Of a stretch of DNA of 64,000 nt, positions 27,317 through 35,416 are shown piece after piece. The translations under genes were made by a program, and so were the position numbers. Position 1 is the first letter of the stretch. Every line of letters starts with the position of its first letter. Under the pieces are notes generated by a model, which was not told the origin of the DNA, did not search any database, and was given only the letters and a program-made list of their open reading frames with translations. This DNA comes from JABDGM01 sp046349975 (lineage in GTDB: Bacteria; Planctomycetota; Planctomycetia; Pirellulales; Lacipirellulaceae): contig JAXMBH010000004.1 of NCBI GenBank assembly GCA_046349975.1, positions 248,001 to 312,000 on the forward strand. The letters run 5' to 3'.

Positions 27317-28600
27317 CTACTGGCCTTTGCTGATCTTCTCAGCTGCCTTCACCGCTGCGGGTAGGCTCTCGTCGGCCACGCCGATCGCGCCTCGACCTTC
27401 ACGCAATCGGTCCTTCACGTCCTGGTGCACATCCTCGACATCCGCTTCCCACACCCGCTTCTTCTCTTCATCCGTGAGCGGTTTGAGCGGTCGCATAATC
27501 CGCAGGCCCACGGCAGTTGCCGGTTCCTCCGTAAACCACCACGGGCTCAGCGGAATGTTCGGATCCGAAAGTTTCCACTCCTTCTCTTCTGACTTCATCC
27601 GCGCCGCGCTTCGGCTCATCGCCGCCGGTTCATGCCAACTGCCGCCGCGAATCACCCGCGGAAAAATCTTCGTCGGCCAACGAACCGCCGCTGTTGCGTC
27701 CACCGGACCCGGTGCAAGCTTCGCATAAGCATCTGGAAAATATTGATCGAGCGTCCACTCGGCCACGTTGCCGTGCATGTCGTACAGTCCCCATGGATTG
27801 GGCTTCTTTGTCGCGACCGCGTGCGTTTGATTGTCACCGTTCGTATCGACCCACGCGTAATCCTCCACCTTGCTCGCTGCATCGCCAAACGACCACGCCG
27901 TTGTCGTACCCGCGCGTGCCGCGTATTCCCACTCCGCTTCGTTGGGTAGCCGATAATTGGTACCCAACACACCGCTCAGCCATTTTGTGTACTGCCGTGC
28001 CGCGTATGCGGTGATCGTTACGGCCGGCTGATTTGGTTCTTCGCCCACGCCATAAGTGAAGGAGGCATCATACAATGGCGTTGGCGACGTCACCGCATCC
28101 ACGTTCCAATCTGCTTCCAGCTTGTCATTCCAGGCATGTGTAAGCACCAATCGCAGATCGGCGTCCGCATTATCCGCATGCGCGTTCACCGCAACCCGTT
28201 GCATCTTCTTGAAAGCGTCATACATCGCCATAAACGCGCGATACTCACCCCACGTCACCTCGCACTTCGCCATCCAAAACGGCGGCACTTGCACGCGTAC
28301 CTGCGGGCCTTCATCCTCCGACCGATCGGCCTCACCCGCGGGGCTGCCCATCAAAAACTCGCCGCCCGGCACCGGGATCATCTCGAATGTCACGGCGGTG
28401 CCCGGAATCTTCTCCACGTACGGCACCATGTAGCCGCCATCGACTTTCACCGATCGCACGCTTGCGGGCACATCCGCGACGATCCCCCGCTGCATCTTGG
28501 CAATCGGCTCGGCCGCCAACGCCTGAGCGGCGCCGCCCAACAACCCAACCGCCACAAGAGCTGCCCGCCAACGATTCGATTTCATCGCAAAGAATTGCAT
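27317..28600 (-). CDS. Exported formylglycine-generating-enzyme-like protein lacking the catalytic cysteines
   Basis: A 427-residue protein from the ATG at 28600 (an ATG at 28585 directly in front of the signal peptide is an alternative). After the signal peptide (VAVGLLGGAAQALA) comes a full FGE-sulfatase domain (about 75-400): VPGGEFLMGSP, EVTWGEYRAFM, YRLPNEAEWEYAARAGT, NPWGLYDMHGNVAEW and RVIRGGSWHEPAAM. In true formylglycine-generating enzymes the C-terminal GFRC region carries the active cysteine; here that region reads GLRIMRP and the final 150 residues contain no Cys. The protein is therefore probably a structural or binding version. It is divergent from the aldolase gene. Confidence 0.88.
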   Translation of the reverse strand: MQFFAMKSNRWRAALVAVGLLGGAAQALAAEPIAKMQRGIVADVPASVRSVKVDGGYMVPYVEKIPGTAVTFEMIPVPGGEFLMGSPAGEADRSEDEGPQVRVQVPPFWMAKCEVTWGEYRAFMAMYDAFKKMQRVAVNAHADNADADLRLVLTHAWNDKLEADWNVDAVTSPTPLYDASFTYGVGEEPNQPAVTITAYAARQYTKWLSGVLGTNYRLPNEAEWEYAARAGTTTAWSFGDAASKVEDYAWVDTNGDNQTHAVATKKPNPWGLYDMHGNVAEWTLDQYFPDAYAKLAPGPVDATAAVRWPTKIFPRVIRGGSWHEPAAMSRSAARMKSEEKEWKLSDPNIPLSPWWFTEEPATAVGLRIMRPLKPLTDEEKKRVWEADVEDVHQDVKDRLREGRGAIGVADESLPAAVKAAEKISKGQ

Positions 28601-28808
28601 GTCACTCACAGCTGCATGGTAAAAAAGGCCTCTGTTTCTGCTATTCCAGGATGACCCAACTATCGTCCCGTGGCAAGCGAAGCTCGTGGCAACCCACAAC
28701 TCTGGGGCGTCGCCCGACCGCCCATTTCCGACTATGCTAGTTCTATTCGCACCATTTCCATTCGTTGCGACCTACGCACCACCCACTCGCGGATTGAGGA
28801 CTCGATTT

Positions 28809-29792
28809 ATGGCGGAAACCGCTCCTTGGATCACCTATCGCCCCGAACTCAAAGTGCTCGATTGCACGATCCGCGACGGCGGTCTGATCAATAACCATCA
28901 GTTCAGCGAAAAACTCGTCCGGGCCGTCTACGACACCTGCGTCGCCGCCGGCATCGATTATATGGAAGTCGGCTACAAGGCCTCACCGCGCCTGCACCCC
29001 CGCGCCGACTTCGGCCCCTGGAAATTCTGCGACGAAGACGTCCTCAACCGCCTCTTCAGCGACCACGACGCCGACAAGACCGGCCTCAAGCTCTCTGTCA
29101 TGGCCGACGCCGGCAAGTGCGACTGGCGCGAACAAATCGTCCCGCGGCAGGAAAGCAAGCTCGACATGATCCGCGTCGCCTTTTACGCGCATCAAGTCTC
29201 TGAAGCCGTCGAGATGATCGAACATTGTCACTCGCTCGGCTACGAAACCTGCGCCAACCTCATGGCAATTTCCACAATTACCGAGCTCGAAATCGATACC
29301 GTCCTCGCTGAAATCGCCAAGACACACGCCGATGTCATGGTCATCGTCGACAGCTTCGGCAATCTCTATCGCGAACAGGTCGATCGGCTCTACGCAAAAT
29401 ACTCGGGTGCCATGGCCGGCACCGGCAAAGATATCGGCATGCACGCGCATAACAACCTGCAGCTCGCCTTCGCCAACACGATCGAAGCCATTATCCTGGG
29501 CGCGAATCGTGTCGACGCCACGATGGGCGGCCTCGGCCGCGGCGCCGGCAACTGCCACATGGAGCTCCTGCTCGGCTTCCTGCGCAACCCGAAGTTTCGC
29601 CTGCGGCCCGTCATCTCGCTCTTGCAGGATTACATCGAGCCGCTAAAGTCGTCCGTCGAATGGGGGCCGTACGTACCCTACAACATTACCGGCCAAATGA
29701 ACTTGCACCCCCGCGCGGCCATCCAATTCCGCGCCGGCAAAGAACGCGATGACTTCGTAAAATTCTACGACCAGGTCGTCTCCGACGTCTGA
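28809..29792 (+). CDS. DRE-TIM metallolyase (HMG-CoA lyase / 4-hydroxy-2-oxovalerate aldolase-like)
   Basis: A 327-residue TIM-barrel protein from the ATG at 28809, which has a GAGG site about ten nucleotides upstream; a longer frame reaching 28686 would add an unsupported leader. The family motif DCTIRDGG (divalent metal and catalytic Arg/Asp) occurs near residue 18, with EVGYKASPR after the second strand and GMHAHNN with the metal-binding histidines near residue 216. The final segment GQMNLHPRAA and the Lys/Asp-rich end are found in the bacterial aldolase subgroup that lacks a second domain. Substrate is unknown; pyruvate-type aldol chemistry is expected. Confidence 0.85.
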   Translation: MAETAPWITYRPELKVLDCTIRDGGLINNHQFSEKLVRAVYDTCVAAGIDYMEVGYKASPRLHPRADFGPWKFCDEDVLNRLFSDHDADKTGLKLSVMADAGKCDWREQIVPRQESKLDMIRVAFYAHQVSEAVEMIEHCHSLGYETCANLMAISTITELEIDTVLAEIAKTHADVMVIVDSFGNLYREQVDRLYAKYSGAMAGTGKDIGMHAHNNLQLAFANTIEAIILGANRVDATMGGLGRGAGNCHMELLLGFLRNPKFRLRPVISLLQDYIEPLKSSVEWGPYVPYNITGQMNLHPRAAIQFRAGKERDDFVKFYDQVVSDV

Positions 29793-29908
29793 TCCCAACT
29801 GCTGCCTCTATAGCGGTGCCAGTAATGCCACTTCACTAGAGGCAGCTTCAATACCAGCGATGCAAACCGGACGCGAGCCGCCCAGAGGGTGCCCGCCGGC
29901 TAATCTAA

Positions 29909-29940
29909 TTAGCCGCGGGGCGCTAGCGCCCCGGTTTCCG
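29909..29940. repeat. Dispersed palindromic repeat (TAGCCG...GCTAGC...GGTTTC family), variant copy
   Basis: Contains a perfect 16-nt palindrome GGGGCGCTAGCGCCCC at 29917-29932. Same family as the copies at 44385-44450 and 61365-61394. Confidence 0.75.
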
Positions 29941-30250
29941 GTGAAAACTCGCCTTCGGTCACGGCGATTCGCGCACTTCCTCGCGTAGCGATGTAAAGCC
30001 CACCCGCTCACGGTGGGCAACACGCATGCTGGCAGTCTGCGAACAACCCCATTCAAGGGGCTTCTCGCTGCCACGGCTTCAGCCGCAACCGCCCGAATGC
30101 CTGTGCCGAACCACGCCAAACGCGCCAAAGCAAACGTCTGTGCCCTCTAGCACCCAATCCCCAACTCCATTAGGTTGCGAGAATCGCCCTCTCAGCCGCA
30201 GACGCCGGCCGTGAGCACGCGATTCTCACGCAATGGCAAGATAGCTGCCG

Positions 30251-30256
30251 AAGGAG
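30251..30256 (+). promoter_or_regulatory. Ribosome-binding site that fixes a TTG start
   Basis: AAGGAG with six-base spacing to the TTG at 30263 of the radical SAM gene. Confidence 0.75.
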
Positions 30257-30262
30257 CTGGTC

Positions 30263-31747
30263 TTGAACGTGCTCTTAGTCTCTCCGCAGACTCCGATGAC
30301 GTTTTGGAGTCTCAAGCATGCGGTGCGATTCGTCTCGCGCCGCGCCGCATTCCCGCCATTGGGTCTCTTAACCGTGGCCGCGCTGCTCCCGCGTTCGTGG
30401 AATCTGCGCGTCGTCGATATGGATGTGCACCGCCTCCGCGACTCCGATCTCCGCTGGGCCGACTACGTGCTCGTCGGCGCAATGATCGTCCACAAGCAAT
30501 CGATTGAAGAGGAGATCATCCCCCGCTGCAAACGCATGAACCGCTCCATCATCGGCGGCGGCCCGTTGTTCACCACCGGCTACGATGATTATGCCGCCGA
30601 TGTCCACGCCGTCTGCGGCGAATGCGAGGATATCATCGACGACGTGATCCACGACATGGAGGCCGGCACACTCCGACCCAAATATCAATCTGCCAACGGC
30701 TTCCCCGATCTCCTCAACACGCCCGTCCCGCGCTGGGATCTCATCAACATCCGGCACTACGCCACCATGTCGATCCAAATGTCGCGCGGCTGCCCATTCG
30801 ACTGCGAGTTTTGCGATATCGTGATCATGAACGGTCACAAGCCGCGCACCAAATCACCCTCGCAAATGCTCGCCGAGCTCGATGCCCTGCACTTCGCCGG
30901 TTGGCAGGGCACCGTCTTCTTCGTCGACGACAACTTCATCGGCAACAAGAAGCTGGTCAAAGAGTTCTTGCGCAAACTCGTCGCCTGGCGCAAAATTCGC
31001 CGGCCACAGATCGACTTCATTACCGAAGCCTCGGTCAATCTCGCCGACGATCAGGAACTCATGGACCTAATGGCCGCCGCCGGCTTCCATCGGGTCTTCA
31101 TCGGCATCGAAACGCCATCAGCCGACAGCCTGCTCGAGGCCAAAAAGGTTCAAAACACTCACGGCGACCTCGCCGAAAAAGTGCAAGCGGTGCAACGCAG
31201 CGGCATGGAAGTGATGGGCGGCTTCATTGTCGGCTTCGACAGCGACCCGCAAGAAATCTTCCAATTGCAGTTCGACTTCATCCAGAAAACCGGCATTGCC
31301 GCCGCCATGGTCGGGCTGCTCACCGCGCTGCCGAAGACGAAACTCTATCACCGCCTCCTCGGCGAAGGCCGGCTCGACACGCAATCACAAACCACCGGCA
31401 ACAACACCCAGGCCGTCCTCAATTTCATCCCCAAGCTCGACCGCGAATTCCTGCTCAACGGCTACAAACGCCTCATGTGGAAATTGTACGAGCCCAAAGC
31501 CTACTATCGGCGAGCGCTTACATTCCTCAAAGTGTACCGCCCACGTGGCCCCACCCTGAAACTTACTGCCGGCGACATTCGCGCGTTCTTTCGCTCGCTC
31601 TGGGTGATGGGCATTCTGCACCGCGGTCGCACTGCCTTCTGGCGATACCTGGCAATCGTCTTGCTGCGCCACCCGCGCAAGCTGCCGCCTGCGATCGCGC
31701 TCGCCATCCACGGCTTCCACTACCGCATGGTCGCCAAACGGCTCTAA
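30263..31747 (+). CDS. B12-binding-domain radical SAM protein (DUF4070 type)
   Basis: A 494-residue protein translated from a TTG at 30263, six nucleotides after an AAGGAG site, which settles this start over later ATGs. Residues 1-150 form a cobalamin-binding-like domain (VLLVSPQTPMTFWSL, PPLGLLTVAALLP, IIGGGPLFTTG), without the classical DxHxxG. The radical SAM core has its 4Fe-4S motif in SRGCPFDCEFCDI (about 172-184) and ends with a DUF4070 domain rich in basic and aromatic residues. Related enzymes such as hopanoid and other lipid methylases share this plan, but no substrate can be assigned here. Confidence 0.9.
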   Translation: MNVLLVSPQTPMTFWSLKHAVRFVSRRAAFPPLGLLTVAALLPRSWNLRVVDMDVHRLRDSDLRWADYVLVGAMIVHKQSIEEEIIPRCKRMNRSIIGGGPLFTTGYDDYAADVHAVCGECEDIIDDVIHDMEAGTLRPKYQSANGFPDLLNTPVPRWDLINIRHYATMSIQMSRGCPFDCEFCDIVIMNGHKPRTKSPSQMLAELDALHFAGWQGTVFFVDDNFIGNKKLVKEFLRKLVAWRKIRRPQIDFITEASVNLADDQELMDLMAAAGFHRVFIGIETPSADSLLEAKKVQNTHGDLAEKVQAVQRSGMEVMGGFIVGFDSDPQEIFQLQFDFIQKTGIAAAMVGLLTALPKTKLYHRLLGEGRLDTQSQTTGNNTQAVLNFIPKLDREFLLNGYKRLMWKLYEPKAYYRRALTFLKVYRPRGPTLKLTAGDIRAFFRSLWVMGILHRGRTAFWRYLAIVLLRHPRKLPPAIALAIHGFHYRMVAKRL

Positions 31748-31850
31748 TCCAGTGCGCACCCGCCGCGTCCCGTGACAGCCCGCTAATTTCTCCCTTGCGA
31801 GACCTTGCGACGGCGCTGCCCTGGCATCCCTAATGCGTTAAATCCGCCTC

Positions 31851-32282
31851 CTAGGCAAATTCCTGCAGCGCCGGAATCAACTCAAACAAGGGCTCGCGCA
31901 GCGGCTCGGGATGCCGCAAGAAGTGCGCGAGTAGATCGCGCCGCGTCACCACGCCCACAAATCGGCCGTTATCAAGCACCGGTAATCGGCGCACACCGTA
32001 CATTGCAAACAGCGACGCCGCCGTCGTGACTGAATCCTCCGCGTCGATCGTGTGCACGTCGTCACTCATAAACCCACTCACCGGCGCGTAGCGCGCACCA
32101 CGATCGAAGAGGACGTCCAGCAAATGCTCATCGGAAATGAACCCGACGACTTCGCCGTCCGCCGTCACCACCGGCGCACCGCTGATGTGATGCTTCGTCA
32201 ATACCTTCACCGCATCCATCAATGTTGCATCAGGCCGCACCGAAATCACGATCTTCGTCATAATGTCGCGAATAGCCAGCAT
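31851..32282 (-). CDS. Twin CBS-domain protein
   Basis: About 143 residues from an ATG at 32282, with a GAG-rich site upstream; a longer frame from 32348 would overlap the PilZ gene by 20 nt. Two CBS domains are visible: IRDIMTKIVISVRPDATLMD with ISGAPVVTADGEVVGFIS, and VSGFMSDDVHTIDAED with RRLPVLDNGRFVGVVTRRDL. Such pairs bind adenine nucleotides and sense energy or regulate partner proteins. The gene ends a minus-strand signalling block in the same order as HD-GYP, PilZ and CBS. Confidence 0.88.
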   Translation of the reverse strand: MLAIRDIMTKIVISVRPDATLMDAVKVLTKHHISGAPVVTADGEVVGFISDEHLLDVLFDRGARYAPVSGFMSDDVHTIDAEDSVTTAASLFAMYGVRRLPVLDNGRFVGVVTRRDLLAHFLRHPEPLREPLFELIPALQEFA

Positions 32283-32328
32283 TTCCAACTCGTTTTGCAA
32301 AGGGGCCCGTTTCGCTGTCTGTCGCGCG

Positions 32329-32721
32329 CTACTTATGCATCGTTCCAATCACGAACATCGCGCCACACTCGTAACAACCTTCGGAAATCCGGCGGCAGCG
32401 CACGACCTCGATGTGGAACTCCTTGGTCTTGGGAAGCTGGATCCGGCAACGCTCCTTCGGCAACATCTGCATGGGCGCCAAGAAGCCGATGCCCTGCCGC
32501 GAGGCGTCCGTGGTGTAGACGCCATAGTGCTTCCCTTGCCGCTCCAAAATCGCCTGCCCGCGCAGGTAGAATCGCAGGTACGCGCGCCGGCAGCCCGGCC
32601 GCGGTCGCATCGTCCCCCGCTGATCGAAGAAGTCATTGAGCTCGTCGGGCAGCTGGGTCTTTTGGTCGACCTGCTCCCACGCGAGTTCCATTACGCCTTG
32701 GTCATCGCTGAGATCCAACAT
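32329..32721 (-). CDS. PilZ-domain (cyclic di-GMP receptor) protein
   Basis: A 130-residue protein ending with cysteine-rich CECGAMFVIG. The PilZ signature appears as RRAYLRFYLRG (basic RxxxR-type motif about residues 44-55) and TTDASRQGIGFL (D/NxSxxG about 69-80). It overlaps the end of the HD-GYP gene by 31 nt. An alternative start at 32691 would share one base with the HD-GYP stop (TAATG), which would be tight coupling; upstream GGAG at the longer start makes both possible. Binding of cyclic di-GMP is expected because the arginines are present. Confidence 0.85.
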   Translation of the reverse strand: MLDLSDDQGVMELAWEQVDQKTQLPDELNDFFDQRGTMRPRPGCRRAYLRFYLRGQAILERQGKHYGVYTTDASRQGIGFLAPMQMLPKERCRIQLPKTKEFHIEVVRCRRISEGCYECGAMFVIGTMHK

Positions 32722-33671
32722 TCGACAAAATCTCCGTCAAAGCGGGTGCCCGCGTGCTGCCGCTGGTAGGCCAACACGCTGTCTGGGGAAGCAGGATGAC
32801 GATTCGGACGCCGCGCCGTAAGCGCATCAAACGCATTCACGACCGACAATAACCGCGCCCAGGCATGGATCTCCGGCTGCGCCACACGCACCGGATACCC
32901 TGTGCCATCGACCCGCTCGTGATGCTGATACACCATCATCAGTTGGCCGAAATCCAGTTCGTTCGACGAACAAAGCTCGGCATAGCCGCGCGTCGGGTGC
33001 GCTTCAATCGCCTCACGCTCCTCAGGAGTCACCCGATCCACTTTGTTCAGAATCGCTGGGGGAATGAACCGCTTGCCGACATCGTGCAACAGCGCGCCCA
33101 CAGCAATCTTCCGCAGGTCATCTACATCGCTGATCCCAATCTCACGGGCGAGGATTATGCTGTAACTCGCCACGTTCGTCACATGCGTGAATGCCGCCGA
33201 GTCGTGCCGGGCAAGCCGGAACAACTCTCGTGGGAGTGGGTCTTGCTGGCCGAACAGATCGACCAATTTGTCAGCGACCCGGCCAGCTAACTGCCGAAAT
33301 TTGGTGCAATCCAAGAGCCGCAGTGTTTGCTCCACGGTCACGGCCACCGCGAGCTGCAATGCCGCGAACTTGTCGGCCGAGTGGATCAGCGGATTCTGCA
33401 CCACCTCATCGATTGATTCCAGCAAGGCCGAGCTGAAAACGGAAAAATCGCCGCTGCGAACATACAAATTCTCGATGCCGGCGTTCGCCAGTTCGGTAAA
33501 CTGTGCCTCGTTCGGGCGATTGCCCGCACGGCAGTACAGCCGCGGCTCAGAGCCCGCCTCATATTGCACGAAGAGATCGACTGCGTTGGCCCCTGTCGTT
33601 CGCAACGCATGGACCTGAATCGGCACATACTCTGCGCGCCGTGTTTTCACAGACTCGTTCATCGCCGACAA
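32691..33671 (-). CDS. HD-GYP-domain phosphodiesterase
   Basis: A 326-residue protein. Residues 1-140 are a variable N-terminal sensory-like part without a recognised domain. The HD-GYP domain (about 160-320) has all key elements: HVTNVASYSIILAREIG, LLHDVGKRFIPPAILNK, AHPTRGY and YQHHERVDGTGYP, the complete HHExxDGxGYP signature of active cyclic di-GMP phosphodiesterases. The overlap with a PilZ gene directly downstream links degradation and sensing of the same messenger. The final residues CWISAMTKA overlap the PilZ start. Confidence 0.92.
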   Translation of the reverse strand: MSAMNESVKTRRAEYVPIQVHALRTTGANAVDLFVQYEAGSEPRLYCRAGNRPNEAQFTELANAGIENLYVRSGDFSVFSSALLESIDEVVQNPLIHSADKFAALQLAVAVTVEQTLRLLDCTKFRQLAGRVADKLVDLFGQQDPLPRELFRLARHDSAAFTHVTNVASYSIILAREIGISDVDDLRKIAVGALLHDVGKRFIPPAILNKVDRVTPEEREAIEAHPTRGYAELCSSNELDFGQLMMVYQHHERVDGTGYPVRVAQPEIHAWARLLSVVNAFDALTARRPNRHPASPDSVLAYQRQHAGTRFDGDFVECWISAMTKA

Positions 33672-33876
33672 TGCCCGATAGCTGGGACGTCGCTAAACAA
33701 CACGTATCGGGGGCCTTCGGCCCTCCATTTTTTCTTCGCCTAATTGGAGTCTAGGACGTAGCAACCAGGGGCGCAGGTCGTTCACACTCTCCACAACGGC
33801 CCAGAAACCGCCCCGCTGCGAGCTGTACCGGTTGCATCAATTGCACCGGTCAGAACGACGGCATAGAAGCAGCGCC

Positions 33877-33903
33877 GTAGGACGGACATATCTGTCCGTC
33901 CGC
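33877..33903. repeat. GTAGGACGGACA hairpin repeat
   Basis: Perfect 9-bp stem GGACGGACA/TGTCCGTCC with a TATC loop at 33880-33901. Same family as the pair at 50142-50229. It lies in the 292-nt gap between the HD-GYP and NtrC-type genes. Confidence 0.75.
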
Positions 33904-33963
33904 CTAGCGCTTTTTATCAAGGACGATCCGCGGACAAGCTTCTCCGCGTCACGAGCGCGGCAA

Positions 33964-35364
33964 TCACGCCGACTTCTCTAAATCGCTCGCCTGGTTGAGC
34001 TTGTTATAGAGCGTCTTCAAGCTAATTCCCAATTCATCGGCCGCCTTTGGCTTATTGCCGCCGTTGCGCTCGAGCGCTTGATAAATCGCCTGCATCTCCA
34101 AATCACGCAGCGAAATCGGCCCCGGATGAGTAGCCGCTGCGCCCGTCAACTGCCGTCGATTGAAATGGGCTGGCAAGTGGGCCGCGGTGATTGGTCCGGC
34201 GTCGCACAGAATCGTCGCATGCTCGATTACGTTTGCCAGTTCGCGAACGTTGCCCGGCCACACATGCGACTTGAGTGCCGCGATGGCATCCTCCGCGATA
34301 TGCCGCACGCCCGGCGCCGGTTTGCCGCGGAACCGAACGAGCAAATGCTCGGCGAGTTCCCCAATATCTTCGACACGATCGCGCAGCGGCGGCAGAAAGA
34401 TCTCAAACGTATTGATCCGGTACATGAGATCTTCGCGGAAGTCGCCCGTCGCCACCATCTCCGGCAGGTCGCGATGCGTGGCGCACACCACCCGCACATC
34501 GATGCTCATTGCCCGATTCTCGCCGACGCGACGAATCTCCCGGCTCTCCAGTACACGCAGCAGCTTCGCTTGCATCGCCTTGGGCAATTCGCCAATTTCA
34601 TCGAGGAAGATCGTTCCGCCATCGGCAACTTCGAACAGGCCCACGCGATGTTCATCGGCGCCGGTGAACGCGCCTTTGCGATGTCCGAACAATTCGCTCT
34701 CAATCAAGGTTTCGGGTAGTGCGCCACAATTGATCGCTACAAACGGCTCGCGGGCTCGCGGGCTCTGATCGTGCACCGCTCGCGCAACCAGCTCTTTGCC
34801 AGTTCCCGTCTCGCCGAGAATCAACACCGTGGAATTGGTCGGCGCGACCTTCGAAATCAGCGTCCGCACCCGCTCCATGCCCGCTGACGACCCCACCAAC
34901 CGCGGCGTGCCTTCAATCCGTTCCAACCGCCGCTGCAGCGCACGATACTGCTGCGTCAATCGGCGTTTGTCCTGCACGCGCCGCATTAACGCTTCAATCT
35001 CCACGAGCTTGCACGGCTTCGTCAAGTAATCGAACGCTCCATGTCGCAGCGCTGCAATCGCCGTCTCCAACGACGATTTGCCCGTCAGCACCACCGCGTC
35101 GGCATCCGGGCACAGTTCCTTCGCCTTTGCGATCACATCGATGCCGTTGAGGCCCGGCATATCCAAATCCACAAGCAGACAATCAAAACTGTCCTTTTCC
35201 AGCGCCGCCGCCGCCGTCAGGCCATCGGGGCACACCGTCACCCGATGCCCCATCCGCGGAATCTCCAGCTTCATCAACTCTTGCAGCGAACGCTCATCGT
35301 CCGCAAACAGAATGGAAAGCCCTTTGGATTCGCCCGCCTCGGTATTCAACGTCTTATTGCTCAT
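33964..35364 (-). CDS. NtrC-family sigma-54-dependent response regulator
   Basis: A 466-residue regulator with three domains. Receiver: Asp66 in LVDLDMPGLNG and Lys116 in YLTKPCKLVE. AAA+ domain: Walker A GETGTGKE (184-191), the sigma-54 contact GAFTGA (230-235), Walker B GGTIFLDEIGELP, and an arginine-finger region with VWPGNVREL. DNA-binding: Fis-type helix-turn-helix at the C terminus (about 425-460, DELGISLKTLYNKL). It opens sigma-54 promoters in response to phosphorylation, probably by the histidine kinase encoded just upstream on the same strand (53 nt apart). Confidence 0.95.
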   Translation of the reverse strand: MSNKTLNTEAGESKGLSILFADDERSLQELMKLEIPRMGHRVTVCPDGLTAAAALEKDSFDCLLVDLDMPGLNGIDVIAKAKELCPDADAVVLTGKSSLETAIAALRHGAFDYLTKPCKLVEIEALMRRVQDKRRLTQQYRALQRRLERIEGTPRLVGSSAGMERVRTLISKVAPTNSTVLILGETGTGKELVARAVHDQSPRAREPFVAINCGALPETLIESELFGHRKGAFTGADEHRVGLFEVADGGTIFLDEIGELPKAMQAKLLRVLESREIRRVGENRAMSIDVRVVCATHRDLPEMVATGDFREDLMYRINTFEIFLPPLRDRVEDIGELAEHLLVRFRGKPAPGVRHIAEDAIAALKSHVWPGNVRELANVIEHATILCDAGPITAAHLPAHFNRRQLTGAAATHPGPISLRDLEMQAIYQALERNGGNKPKAADELGISLKTLYNKLNQASDLEKSA

Positions 35365-35416
35365 CGTGGCAAAAACTCAAGCCGTGTTAAATGATTCGTT
35401 TGCTGCTCGCCGGAAA

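Larger units (their letters stand above)
29793..30262. other. 470-nt non-coding gap with repeats
   Basis: Holds the palindromic repeat at 29909-29940 and a hairpin with 7-bp stem (GCCCACC/GGTGGGC, 29998-30018). No convincing gene: the open frames are short and have no codon bias. Confidence 0.6.
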
